Assembly: GCF_000067205.1 (NCBI RefSeq)
Contig: NC_010170.1
Location: 2,852,001 to 2,916,000 of the forward strand
Direction of reading: 5' to 3'
Length of the DNA: 64,000 nucleotides
Origin: Bordetella petrii
GTDB taxonomy: Bacteria > Pseudomonadota > Gammaproteobacteria > Burkholderiales > Burkholderiaceae_B
This document shows, one piece after another, positions 53,236-62,244 of this stretch (positions within the stretch are counted from its first letter, which is position 1; each line of letters starts with the position of its first letter). A program made the position numbers and the translations under genes. The notes beneath the pieces were generated by a model. It searched no databases. It was not told the DNA's origin and saw only the letters and a program-made list of their open reading frames with translations.

Positions 53236-54508
53236 GGCGCAGCACCTGGGCGGGTTGCAGGCGCGAGGCGCGCCAGCTGGGATACAAAGTGGCCAGCAAC
53301 GACAGCACCAGCGACGTCACGCCGATGGTGATGATATCGCCCGACTGAGGGTCTGATGGCAGTTCGCTGATGAAGTAGATCTCGCGCGGCAGGAAGTGCA
53401 CGCCCAGCAGACTTTCGATGAACGGCACGATGACGTCGACGTTGTAGGCGATCAGTATTCCGCCCAGCACGCCCACCACGGTGCCGACCACGCCGATCAG
53501 CGCGCCCTGCACCAGGAAAATGCGCGCGACCTCACCGGGGCCCGCGCCCAGCGTGCGCAGGATGGCGATGTCGGACTGCTTGTCTTTCACGGCCATGACC
53601 AGCGACGACAGCAAATTGAAGGCTGCCACCGCCACGATCAGCGCCAGGATCAGGAACATCATGCGTTTTTCGGTCTGCACCGCCGCGAACCAGGTGCGGT
53701 TATTGCGCGACCAGTCGCTGGCCATCACGTAGGGCGGCAGCGTCTTGGACAGTTCGGCCGCCACCTGCGGGGCGCGCTGCATGTCCTGCACGCGCAGGCG
53801 CACGCCGGCGGTGCCGCTGTCGCGGAACACTCGGGCGGCGTCCTCGTCATCGACAAACGCCAGGCTGGAATCGTATTCGTAGTGGCCCGAAGTGAACGTG
53901 CCCACCACGGTGAACTGCCGCATGCGCGGCGTGAACCCGGCCGGGCTGATAGAGCCCTGCGGAGCCAGCATCAGCAGCGTGTCGCCCACCTGCACGCCCA
54001 GCCCGTCGGCCAGGTCGCTGCCCAGCACCACGCCGAAGCCGCCCGGTTTCAGGTCGGCCAGCTTGCCGCTGGTCATCTGGCGCGGAATGTCGGATACCTG
54101 ACCTTCGGTGACCGGATCGATGCCGCGCACTTGCACGCCTCGCAACGCCTGGCCGCGCGCCAGCATGGCCTGGGCGGCAACGAACGGCGCCGCGCCCTTG
54201 ACCTCGGGGTTGCGCTCGGCGGCGTCGGCGAATTGCCGCCATTGTTCGAGCACCCGTTCGGGCACCGCGCCGGGTATGTACAGCTCGATGTGCGGCAGTA
54301 CCGACAGCATGCGGTCACGCACTTCTTTCTGGAAACCGTTCATGACCGACAGCACCACGATCAGGGCCGCCACGCCCAGCGCGATACCCGCCATCGACGT
54401 CGCGGCGATGAACGAAATGAAGCGATCGCGGCGCCCGCGTCGCTGGCGGATGCGGGCCATGCCCGCGTAGCGGGCGCCGATCCAGAGTTCGTAAGGTATT
54501 TTCAGCAC
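53228..54508 (-). CDS. Lipoprotein-releasing ABC transporter permease (LolC/LolE/LolF)
   Basis: A 426-residue permease with one N-terminal helix (about 26-50: FISFIAATSMAGIALGVAAL), a large periplasmic domain and three C-terminal helices (about 280-410) with the MacB/FtsX-type ending SLLATLYPSWRASRLQPAQVLRHD. The start MLKIPYELWIGARY is typical of LolC/E. Only one permease gene sits next to lolD, whereas E. coli has lolC and lolE flanking it, so this may be the LolF type that works as a homodimer; a second gene elsewhere cannot be excluded. Confidence 0.93.
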   Translation of the reverse strand: MLKIPYELWIGARYAGMARIRQRRGRRDRFISFIAATSMAGIALGVAALIVVLSVMNGFQKEVRDRMLSVLPHIELYIPGAVPERVLEQWRQFADAAERNPEVKGAAPFVAAQAMLARGQALRGVQVRGIDPVTEGQVSDIPRQMTSGKLADLKPGGFGVVLGSDLADGLGVQVGDTLLMLAPQGSISPAGFTPRMRQFTVVGTFTSGHYEYDSSLAFVDDEDAARVFRDSGTAGVRLRVQDMQRAPQVAAELSKTLPPYVMASDWSRNNRTWFAAVQTEKRMMFLILALIVAVAAFNLLSSLVMAVKDKQSDIAILRTLGAGPGEVARIFLVQGALIGVVGTVVGVLGGILIAYNVDVIVPFIESLLGVHFLPREIYFISELPSDPQSGDIITIGVTSLVLSLLATLYPSWRASRLQPAQVLRHD

Positions 54509-54558
54509 CCGGGCATTATGGCATTAACCGGCAGGCCTTCCGGCCGTCGGCCTGCGAC

Positions 54559-54564
54559 TACAAT
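54559..54564 (+). promoter_or_regulatory. -10 element very close to the RpfE-like start
   Basis: TACAAT ends eight bases before ATG 54572. The expected transcription start is within one or two bases of the ATG and no Shine-Dalgarno sequence is present, suggesting a leaderless mRNA. No good -35 is seen. Confidence 0.4.
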
Positions 54565-54571
54565 CGGCGCC

Positions 54572-55519
54572 ATGCTCATCGTGATCCCGGGCGCCCTGCC
54601 GCCCCCGCCTGTCGCCGCCGAACTGGCACGGCTGCTGCCCCAGCGCGCGCCGCTGCTGCATGCGTGGCTGCAGGCCGCCACGGCCCGGGTCGAAGGCTTC
54701 GATGCGCGCGCCCACGGCTGCACGCCGTACGAGGCCTGGCAGCTCGAACAGGCCGGCTACCGTCCCGCTCCGGGCATGCCCGTCGGCGCCGGACTCGGCC
54801 CGCTGCGCACCGGCCCCGCCGCGGCCGACGGCGAGCCGATATGGTTGGCCGAACTGGCCCATCTGGCGCTCGGCACCGACCAGGCCACCCTGCTCGACCC
54901 CGCCTATATGGACCTGCGGGCCGATGAAACCGACGCGCTGCTGCAGACGGCACGGCCCAGCATCGAGGCGGCCGGCTTCGCCGTGCAGCCCTTATCGCCG
55001 CAGCGCTGGCGGTTGCGCCTGCCCGAGGGGTTGGCGCCCGTCACGGCCAGCCCGGCCGCCGTGGCCGGCCAGCCGCTGCGCGACTGGTGGAGCCAGGAGC
55101 CCGCCATGCGGCCATGGCGCCGCCTGCTCAACGAAATCCAGATGGCCTGGCACGAACACCCGGCCAACCACGCCCGCGCCGCCCGCGGCGCGGCGCCGGT
55201 CAACGCGCTATGGCTGTACGGCGGCGCGCCGCCCTGGCCAGCCCGGCCCGCGGCGCCCGCCCAGATCGCCACCGAGCTCGACGAGCCGCACCGCGCGGGC
55301 GACTGGGCCGCCTGGCTCGACGCCCTGGCCAGCCTCGAACAACATCATCTGCGGCCGCTGCTGGCCCCTTCGGCTCAATTGCCCGGCCAACCGGTGCAAT
55401 TGACGCTGCTGGGCGCCGACCGGCGCGCCGACCTGTCCCTGCAACCGCGCGGCCGCCTGCTGGCCTGGCTGCCCGCACCCAAGAAAAACTGGAATACCTG
55501 GTGGTCTCGCCCCGTCTGA
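54572..55519 (+). CDS. RpfE-like/COG4255 family protein
   Basis: A 315-residue protein starting MLIVIPGALPPPPVAAELAR. It resembles the uncharacterised betaproteobacterial proteins annotated as RpfE-like regulatory or phosphoglycerate-mutase-like proteins, which usually sit directly upstream of recJ, as here. Features include LWLYGGAPPW near residue 210 and the C-terminal PAPKKNWNTWWSRPV. No catalytic motif is evident to me, so the molecular function is unknown. It overlaps the recJ GTG start by 19 bases. Confidence 0.75.
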   Translation: MLIVIPGALPPPPVAAELARLLPQRAPLLHAWLQAATARVEGFDARAHGCTPYEAWQLEQAGYRPAPGMPVGAGLGPLRTGPAAADGEPIWLAELAHLALGTDQATLLDPAYMDLRADETDALLQTARPSIEAAGFAVQPLSPQRWRLRLPEGLAPVTASPAAVAGQPLRDWWSQEPAMRPWRRLLNEIQMAWHEHPANHARAARGAAPVNALWLYGGAPPWPARPAAPAQIATELDEPHRAGDWAAWLDALASLEQHHLRPLLAPSAQLPGQPVQLTLLGADRRADLSLQPRGRLLAWLPAPKKNWNTWWSRPV

Positions 55520-57201
55520 CCGTACGCTCGACCAATCCCGACGCCTGCCGCACCCTGGAAGCCGCGGGCATCCATCCGTTGCTGGCCCGGCTGTGGGCCG
55601 CGCGCGGCGTCACGCACCCCGACCAGACCCGGCTGGCCTGGCCCGCCCTGCTTCCGCCGGCAGGCCTGACGCACGTGGACCACGCGGCCCGCATCCTGGC
55701 CGACGCCATTGCCCAGGGCAAGCGCCTGCTGATCGTGGCCGACTACGACTGCGACGGCGCCACCGCCTGCGCGGTAGGCCTGCGGGCGTTGCGCGCCTTC
55801 GGCGCCAACGTCGATTTCCTGGTGCCCAACCGCTTCGAAACCGGCTACGGGCTGTCGCCCGCGGTGGTCGACCTGGCCTGCGCCCACCACGCCGGCAAAC
55901 CCGACCTGATCATTACCGTGGACAACGGCATCGCCAGCGTCGACGGCGTGGCGGCCGCGAATGCGGCCGGCATCGGCGTGGTGGTCACCGACCATCACCT
56001 GCCTGGCGACACGCTGCCCGACGCGCTTGCCATCGTCAATCCCAACCAGCCTGGCTGCGGCTTTCCGTCGAAGAACCTGGCCGGCGTGGGCGTGATTTTC
56101 TACCTGATGCTGGCTCTGCGCGCCGAACTGCGCCGCCGCGGCGTCTACCCGCCCGATGGCGGGCCGCGCCTGGATGCGCTGTCGGACCTGGTCGCGCTGG
56201 GCACCGTGGCCGACGTGGTCAAGCTCGACGCCAACAACCGCCTGCTGGTCACCCAGGGCCTGCAGCGCATGCGCGCCGGCCGCATGCAGCCAGGCCTGCG
56301 GGCGCTCTTTGCCGTGGCCGCCCGTGAGCCGCGCAGCGCCTGCGGCTTCGATCTCGGCTTTGCGCTGGGCCCGCGCATCAATGCGGCCGGCCGGCTGGCC
56401 GACATGAGCCTGGGCATTGCCTGCCTCACGACCGACGACGAGGCGCAGGCCCTCGACATGGCGCGCCAGCTCGACCAGATCAACCGCGAGCGGCGCGGCA
56501 TCGAAGCCGAAATGCGCGAACAGGCCATGGCCGCCATGGACGCCGCCGGCAGCGCGAACGGCGCAACCGTCTGTGTATTCGACCCGAGCTGGCACCAGGG
56601 GGTGGTCGGCCTGGTGGCCTCGCGCCTGAAAGAAAAATACTGGCGCCCCACCCTGGCTTTCGCGCCGGCCGGCGACGACGAACTCCGTGGCTCGGGCCGT
56701 TCCATTCCCGATGTGCATCTGCGCGACGTGCTCGACCTGGTGTCCAAGCGGCACCCGGGGCTGATCCGCAAGTTCGGCGGCCATGCCATGGCGGCCGGCC
56801 TGACCCTCGGCCGCGACGACTTCTCCGTGTTCGGCCCGGCCTTCGACGCGGCCGTGCGCGAGCTTACCGGCCGCGACCGGTTCGAGCCGCTGCTGGAAAC
56901 CGACGGCTCCCTGGAATCGGGCTACGCCAACGCCGACGTGGCCACCCTGCTGCAGCAGCAAGTGTGGGGCGCGGGCTTCGCCCCGCCCCTGTTCCTGGAC
57001 GAGTTCACGGTGCGCAACCAGCGCCTGGTGGGCGAAAAACACCTCAAGCTCTCGCTCGAGCGCGGTCATCAGCGCTTTGACGCCATCTGGTTCGGGCACG
57101 ACCAGTCGCTGCCCGAACGCATCCAAGCCGCCTACCGCCTGGAACCCAATGTCTGGAACGGCATGGTGTCGGCCCAGCTCGTCATCGAGCATGCCGGGTA
57201 A
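55501..57201 (+). CDS. recJ: Single-stranded-DNA-specific exonuclease RecJ
   Basis: A 566-residue DHH-family exonuclease (E. coli RecJ 577). Motif I DYDCDG is at 81-86, DHH at 164-166 (VVTDHHLPGD), and the DHHA1 part has GPRINAAGRL and FGGHAMAAGLTL. It degrades ssDNA 5' to 3' in recombination and mismatch repair. The start is taken as GTG 55501; the frame is open upstream through the RpfE-like gene in another phase. The N-terminus LTVRSTNPDACRTLEAAGIHPLLARLWAARG is as in RecJ. Confidence 0.94.
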   Translation: MVSPRLTVRSTNPDACRTLEAAGIHPLLARLWAARGVTHPDQTRLAWPALLPPAGLTHVDHAARILADAIAQGKRLLIVADYDCDGATACAVGLRALRAFGANVDFLVPNRFETGYGLSPAVVDLACAHHAGKPDLIITVDNGIASVDGVAAANAAGIGVVVTDHHLPGDTLPDALAIVNPNQPGCGFPSKNLAGVGVIFYLMLALRAELRRRGVYPPDGGPRLDALSDLVALGTVADVVKLDANNRLLVTQGLQRMRAGRMQPGLRALFAVAAREPRSACGFDLGFALGPRINAAGRLADMSLGIACLTTDDEAQALDMARQLDQINRERRGIEAEMREQAMAAMDAAGSANGATVCVFDPSWHQGVVGLVASRLKEKYWRPTLAFAPAGDDELRGSGRSIPDVHLRDVLDLVSKRHPGLIRKFGGHAMAAGLTLGRDDFSVFGPAFDAAVRELTGRDRFEPLLETDGSLESGYANADVATLLQQQVWGAGFAPPLFLDEFTVRNQRLVGEKHLKLSLERGHQRFDAIWFGHDQSLPERIQAAYRLEPNVWNGMVSAQLVIEHAG

Positions 57202-57249
57202 TCCACGCTAAAATGCTGGGTTTCGCACTAATAGCCACCAGGAAGCACC

Positions 57250-58354
57250 ATGGAAGCCGAACGCCAGAACCAGCTCGCCGCCCGCCTCGCCGACTACGCG
57301 CAGCGCGAACAGGCGCTACGGGGGTATCTTTGACTACGATCTGAAGGCCGAACGCCTGCAGGTCGTCAACGCCGAACTCGAAGATCCGGCCGTCTGGAAC
57401 GACCCCAAGCACGCCCAGGACCTGGGGCGTGAAAAAAAATCCCTGGAAGACGTCGTCACCACGCTCACCGCGCTGCGCAGCGGCGTGGCCGACGCGCTCG
57501 AGCTGTTCGAGCTCGCCTCGGCCGACGATGACGACGCCACGCTCGAATCCATCGAGAGCGACGCCGACGGCTTCCAGCAGCAACTCGAAGGCCTGGAATT
57601 CCGCCGGATGTTCTCCAATCCGGCCGATCCGCTGAACTGCTTCCTCGACATCCAGGCCGGCGCGGGCGGCACCGAAGCCCAGGACTGGGCCTCCATGCTG
57701 CTGCGGCAATACCTGAAGTACGCCGAACGCAAGGGCTTCAAGGCCGAAGTCCTGGAAGAATCCGAAGGCGAAGTGGCGGGTATCAAGTCGGCCACCATCA
57801 AGCTCGAAGGCGACTACGCCTTCGGCTACCTGCGCACCGAAACCGGCGTCCACCGCCTGGTGCGCAAGAGCCCCTTCGACTCCTCCGGCGGACGGCACAC
57901 CTCGTTTGCCAGCGTGTTCGTGTACCCCGAGGTCGACGACTCGTTCGAAATCGACGTCAATCCGGCCGACCTGCGGGTCGACACCTACCGCGCCAGCGGC
58001 GCGGGCGGGCAGCACATCAACAAGACCGACTCCGCGGTGCGCCTGACCCACTTGCCCACCGGCATCGTGGTGCAGTGCCAGAACGACCGTTCCCAGCATC
58101 GCAACCGCGCCGAGGCCATGCAGATGCTGAAGTCCAAGCTGTACGAGCTCGAAATGCGCAACCGCATGGCCGAGCAGCAGAAGCTTGAAGACTCCAAGAC
58201 CGATGTGGGCTGGGGCCATCAGATCCGCTCGTATGTGCTCGACCAGAGCCGCATCAAAGACCTGCGCACCAACGTCGAAATCTCCAATACCCAGAAGGTC
58301 CTCGACGGCGACCTGGATACCTTCATCCAGGCCAGCCTGAAGCAAGGCGTGTGA
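57250..58354 (+). CDS. prfB: Peptide chain release factor 2 (programmed +1 frameshift)
   Basis: RF2 for UGA and UAA stops. The first frame runs from ATG 57250 for 27 codons to TGA 57331-57333; a +1 shift at CTT-TGA-C continues with GAC and gives 367 residues in all, matching E. coli RF2 (365). The SPF specificity tripeptide lies in KSPFDSSGGRHTS and the GGQ motif is at about residues 252-254 (GAGGQHINKTDS). The in-frame TGA is the normal autoregulatory device of this gene, not damage. ATG has AGGAAGCACC upstream. Confidence 0.97.
57319..57334 (+). promoter_or_regulatory. RF2 programmed frameshift site
   Basis: CGGGGG-TAT-CTT-TGA-C. The slippery CTT before TGA-C and the internal Shine-Dalgarno-like G-run three bases upstream are as in E. 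coli, where the run is AGGGGG; here the first base is C. When RF2 is scarce, slow termination at TGA favours the shift. Confidence 0.95.
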
Positions 58355-58404
58355 TCCCGCGGGCGCCTCAGGGCGCCCTCACCCGAACTCGAAGAGGCAA
58401 GCGC

Positions 58405-59160
58405 ATGACCGACACGATCGCAATCCTGACTGGCGCCTCGCGCGGCATAGGCGCCGCGCTGGCCCGCGGACTGGCCCGGCCCGGCACCCGGCTCGTCACG
58501 CTGGCCCGCCGCACCGACCCCGGCCTGGCCGCGCACGCGCAGGCGCAAGGCGCCGACCTCGAGCAAATTCAGGTCGACCTGTCCGACCTGCAGGCCGCGG
58601 CCCAGGTGGCCGAGCGCATCGGCGCGACCCTGCCGCGCGACGCCCGCCGCTACCTGCTGATCAACAACGCCGGCACCGTGCAGCCCGTAGCCGCCGCGCG
58701 GGCGCTGACCGACGGCCCGGCCATCGCCGCGGCGTTCAACCTGAACGTATCCGCCGTGATGCTGCTCACCGCGCATTTCACAGCCGCCGTGCAGGACCTG
58801 CAGGCCGAGCGCCGCGTGCTGAATATCTCTTCGGGCGCCGGCCGCAACCCTAACGCCGGCTGGGGCGTGTATTGCGCCACCAAGGCCGCGCTCGACATGT
58901 ACACCCGCGTGTTCAACCAGGAACAGGGCGCCGCCGGCGTGCGCGCCGTGGCCCTGGCGCCCGGCATCGTCGACACCGGCATGCAGGAAACCATCCGCGC
59001 CAGCGACCCGGCCAGTTTCCCGGCGCTGGCCAAGTTCCAGGAATTCCACGCCACCGGCAAGCTGGCCGCGCCCGACGCCGTGGCGGCCAGCATCCTGTCC
59101 TACCTCGACCGCGACGATTTCGGCTCCACCGAAATCGACGACATCCGCAATTACAACTGA
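58405..59160 (+). CDS. Short-chain dehydrogenase/reductase
   Basis: A 251-residue SDR. The cofactor motif TGASRGIGAALARGL is at 9-23, NNAG at about 89-92, and the catalytic Ser-Tyr-Lys appears as ISSGAG and YCATKAAL. The segment after it (APGIVDTGMQE) and length are close to sepiapterin-reductase-like/YueD-type SDRs that reduce diketones. AAGAGGC precedes ATG 58405. It lies between prfB and lysS on the same strand, with only six bases to lysS, so it may be part of that operon. Substrate unknown. Confidence 0.9.
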   Translation: MTDTIAILTGASRGIGAALARGLARPGTRLVTLARRTDPGLAAHAQAQGADLEQIQVDLSDLQAAAQVAERIGATLPRDARRYLLINNAGTVQPVAAARALTDGPAIAAAFNLNVSAVMLLTAHFTAAVQDLQAERRVLNISSGAGRNPNAGWGVYCATKAALDMYTRVFNQEQGAAGVRAVALAPGIVDTGMQETIRASDPASFPALAKFQEFHATGKLAAPDAVAASILSYLDRDDFGSTEIDDIRNYN

Positions 59161-59166
59161 CCCGCC

Positions 59167-60687
59167 ATGACCGACCATTCGCCCGCCCCGGCCGCCCAGG
59201 ATGAAAACCGCTTGATCGCCGAACGGCGCGCCAAGCTGTCCAAGCTGCGCGAAGCCGGCGTTGCGTATCCCAACGATTTCGTGCCGGATGCGCACGCCGC
59301 CGACCTGCACCGCCAGTACGGCGAACAAGACCAGGAAGCGCTGGCCGCCGCCGGCGTGCAGGTGAAGGTCGCGGGCCGCATGATGCTCAAGCGCGTGATG
59401 GGCAAGGCCAGTTTCGCCACCGTGCAAGACGGCAGTGGCCGCATCCAGATCTACCTCGATCGCGGCACCCTCGGCGACGAAGCCTATGCCGCTTTCAAGC
59501 AATGGGACATCGGCGACATCATCGCGATCGAAGGGTCGGTATTCAAAACCAACAAGGGCGAGCTCTCGGTGCATGCCGCCACGGCGCGCCTGCTGTCGAA
59601 ATCGCTGCGCCCCCTGCCCGACAAGTTCCACGGCGTGGCCGACCAGGAACTGCGGTACCGCCAGCGCTACGTCGACCTCATCATGACCGATGCCACGCGG
59701 CGCACGTTCGAGACGCGCAGCAAGGCCGTGGGCAGCATCCGCCAGGTCATGCTCGACGCCGGCTTCCTGGAAGTCGAGACGCCCATGCTGCACCCCATTC
59801 CGGGCGGCGCGGCGGCCAAGCCCTTCGTCACGCACCACAATGCGCTCGACATGGAAATGTTCCTGCGCATCGCTCCCGAGCTTTATCTGAAGCGGCTGAT
59901 CGTGGGCGGATTCGAGCGTGTTTTCGAGATCAACCGAAATTTCCGCAACGAAGGCGTGAGCCCCCGGCACAATCCCGAATTCACCATGATGGAGTTCTAC
60001 GCGGCCTATGCGGATTACCGCTGGCTGATGGACTTCACCGAACACGTCCTGCGCCAGGCGGCCATTGCGGCCACCGGCAGCGCGGTGCTCACCTATCAAG
60101 ACCGCGAGCTCGACCTGTCCCGGCCGTTCGACCGCCTGACCATCTGCGAAGCCATCCTGAAGTACGCTCCCGCCTACACCCAGGCCCAACTCGATGACGC
60201 CGCCTTCGTGCGCGCCGAACTAAAAAAACTGGGCGCCGACGTCGACGGCCCAGTGCTGGCGCGCGCCGGACTGGGAGCCCTGCAGCTGGCGCTCTTCGAA
60301 GAAACCGCCGAAGCGCAACTCTGGAACCCGACCTACATCATCGACTACCCGGTCGAGGTATCGCCGCTGGCCCGCGCCTCCGATACGCGCCCCGGCATCA
60401 CCGAGCGCTTCGAACTCTTCATGACCGGCCGTGAAATCGCCAACGGCTTCTCCGAACTGAACGACCCCGAAGACCAGGCCGAACGCTTCCGCGCCCAGGT
60501 CGAAGCCAAGGACGCCGGCGACGAAGAAGCCATGTACTTCGACGCCGACTACATCCGCGCGCTCGAATACGGCATGCCGCCCACCGGCGGTTGCGGCATC
60601 GGCATCGACCGCCTGGTCATGCTGCTGACCAACAGCCCCAGCATCCGCGACGTCATCCTGTTCCCGCACCTGCGGCGCGAAGACTGA
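59167..60687 (+). CDS. lysS: Lysyl-tRNA synthetase, class II
   Basis: A 506-residue class II enzyme (E. coli LysS 505). The N-terminal OB-fold anticodon-binding domain (about 55-150) has [21 protein letters not shown]. Class II motifs are motif 1 ending in [18 protein letters not shown], motif 2 [21 protein letters not shown] and motif 3 [15 protein letters not shown]. It charges tRNA-Lys. In many bacteria prfB and lysS are neighbours; here the SDR is inserted between them. Confidence 0.97.
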
Positions 60688-60704
60688 TCCCAGGGCCGGC
60701 CGCG

Positions 60705-61010
60705 ATGCTCGTCAAACTGTTGATCATCGTCGTCTTCATCGTCCTGCTGTTGTATGTCGTCCTGCCCAAGCGCCGTGCGCCGGCGGCGGCGCCGCGCGCC
60801 AGCCGGCTGATGCTCACGCTGCTGGCCAGCGCGGCCATGCTGCTGTTCATCCTGGCACTATTCTGCGCGCTGCTCTGGGTGGGCGGGGTGTCCGGGGTGG
60901 TGGGCGGCGGCGAGGTGCTCGGCGACACCGGCCTGCTGCGCATCGCCGCCCTATTACTGCTACTGTCGATCGTGTGCGCGATCGCCGCGCTGCTCAAGCG
61001 GCCACGCTGA
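60705..61010 (+). CDS. Small membrane protein, 101 aa
   Basis: A short frame 17 bases after lysS. The product has three hydrophobic segments: about 3-21 (LVKLLIIVVFIVLLLYVVLP without charge), 35-63 and 78-96, separated by a basic loop KRRAPAAAPR. No family was recognised. Base composition and position fit a real gene at the end of the prfB-lysS unit. Function unknown. Confidence 0.6.
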   Translation: MLVKLLIIVVFIVLLLYVVLPKRRAPAAAPRASRLMLTLLASAAMLLFILALFCALLWVGGVSGVVGGGEVLGDTGLLRIAALLLLLSIVCAIAALLKRPR

Positions 61011-61052
61011 AAAAACGATCCAGGCATCGTCGGCAGCCGCCAGCGCAGCTCA

Positions 61053-61214
61053 TCAGGTGTCTGATTCCCGTAGCATGCAGATAACTGGCACACCTCAGGT
61101 GTCTGACTCCCGCAGCATGTCAGATAACTGGCACACCTCAGGTGTCTGACTCCCGCAGCGTGTCAGATAACTGGTACACCTCAGGTGTCTGACTCCCGCA
61201 GGGTGTCAGACACC
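61053..61214. repeat. Tandem array of 42-43 bp units
   Basis: Units start at 61053, 61095, 61138 and 61181. Each begins TCAGGTGTCTGA(C/T)TCCCG and, in the first three, continues (T/C)AG..TG.CAGATAACTGG and ends with (C/T)ACACC. Units are 42, 43 and 43 bases and almost identical. The fourth breaks off into a hairpin: GGTGTCTGAC at 61184-61193 pairs with GTCAGACACC at 61205-61214. No spacers are present between units. Confidence 0.92.
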
Positions 61215-61239
61215 GCTTTCCAGACTCCAAGCGCACCAC

Positions 61240-61270
61240 GGTGTCAGGCACCCCGCGGGAGCCTGACACC
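61240..61270. repeat. GGTGTCAGGC hairpin, same dispersed family
   Basis: GGTGTCAGGC at 61240-61249 pairs exactly with GCCTGACACC at 61261-61270 across an 11-base loop ACCCCGCGGGA. It follows the tandem array and precedes the stop of the MgsA-like gene by 18 bases, so it can also act as that gene's 3' structure. Confidence 0.8.
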
Positions 61271-61287
61271 TGATAGCGAGAACCCAG

Positions 61288-62175
61288 CTACACCGCGGCC
61301 GCGCCGCGACGTTCCATGGCCTGCGCCCAACGGCGCGCCACCGACGGCGAAGTGGCGCACACCGCCGTCTTGGTCACCACCCGCACCGCGCGTTCCAGCA
61401 ACTGGATGTCGGCCTCATGCTGGCGTGCCACGTGTGGATCTTCAAAGAAAATCACGCGCTGGCACTGGTGTTCGAGCACCAGTTCGGCAATCTGGGCATC
61501 GCCCCCCAGCGGGCCGCTAAGATAGCGCTGCACCCAAGGGCGGTCGGCCGGCCAGCCGCGTGACCATGCCAGTTCGTTCAGGCGCGCCCCGGTGGTGCCG
61601 GTGGCCACCCGCCGGGAAAACCGCGACAGCAAATCGAAATGATCCGCCGCAAACGCCACCATCTGGTCTTTGAGCGCATCGTGGGAAATCAGCGCCAGCG
61701 TCTGCTGGCCAAAGTCGAACAGGCGCTGCAGCGAGCGATCAGGGGCCATGCCGGCATGCAGGCGCTCGACCTCCATCCATTCGATGGCGCCCGCCAGCGT
61801 CGAAATGAACGGCCGCCCATGCGTAATGCACTGGCGTTTCAGCGCCAGGGCTTCGGGGAAAATAGACGAAGGATCGACCGGGTCGATCAGGTAAATGGCC
61901 CCGTCGAACGGAGCGTCGCCGTCCCGGCCTTCGGTGACGCGCGCCACCAGCTTCATCAGGCCGCCTTCACGCCCGTATGGGTAGCGGATCAGGCCGGGAT
62001 AGCCCTGCAGCATACCTTCGCGCACGATGGCGTCATGCGTGCGCCCCACCGTATGCAGCTGTATGCCCAGTTCGCGTATGGCCTGTGAACTGGCGCGCAG
62101 CCAGTCGAACAATGCGGCGTCGGGCGTTTCGTGATGCAGGCGGTTGGCGGCAAGGCCAAAGCGCAAGACAGTCAT
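61288..62175 (-). CDS. Two-domain methylglyoxal synthase-like protein
   Basis: A 295-residue protein about twice the length of MgsA (152 in E. coli). The C-terminal half (160-290) has the MgsA landmarks: ISHDALKDQM, ATGTTGARL (191-199), SGPLGGDAQIAEL with Asp226, and the RQHEADIQLL stretch giving His253 and Asp256, equivalents of the catalytic residues. The N-terminal half (1-140) has a related fold pattern, HTVGRTHDAIVREGML, YGREGGLMKLVA and IDPVDPSSIFPEALALKRQC, but lacks TGTTG. It may convert dihydroxyacetone phosphate to methylglyoxal, with the first half regulatory or structural. Confidence 0.82.
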   Translation of the reverse strand: MTVLRFGLAANRLHHETPDAALFDWLRASSQAIRELGIQLHTVGRTHDAIVREGMLQGYPGLIRYPYGREGGLMKLVARVTEGRDGDAPFDGAIYLIDPVDPSSIFPEALALKRQCITHGRPFISTLAGAIEWMEVERLHAGMAPDRSLQRLFDFGQQTLALISHDALKDQMVAFAADHFDLLSRFSRRVATGTTGARLNELAWSRGWPADRPWVQRYLSGPLGGDAQIAELVLEHQCQRVIFFEDPHVARQHEADIQLLERAVRVVTKTAVCATSPSVARRWAQAMERRGAAAV

Positions 62176-62244
62176 GGCAATCCAGGCTCATCAAGAGAAA
62201 CCGCGCGCCAGGCGCGCGGCGCAAGACACAACACCGCGTGGCGT

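Noticed and set aside
57250..57333. prfB as a pseudogene because of an early in-frame TGA
   Set aside because: The stop is the conserved programmed frameshift site CTT-TGA-C; the +1 frame continues to a full-length RF2.
61053..61214. Possible CRISPR array
   Set aside because: The 42-43 bp units are contiguous and near-identical throughout, with no unique spacers, no leader and no cas genes nearby.
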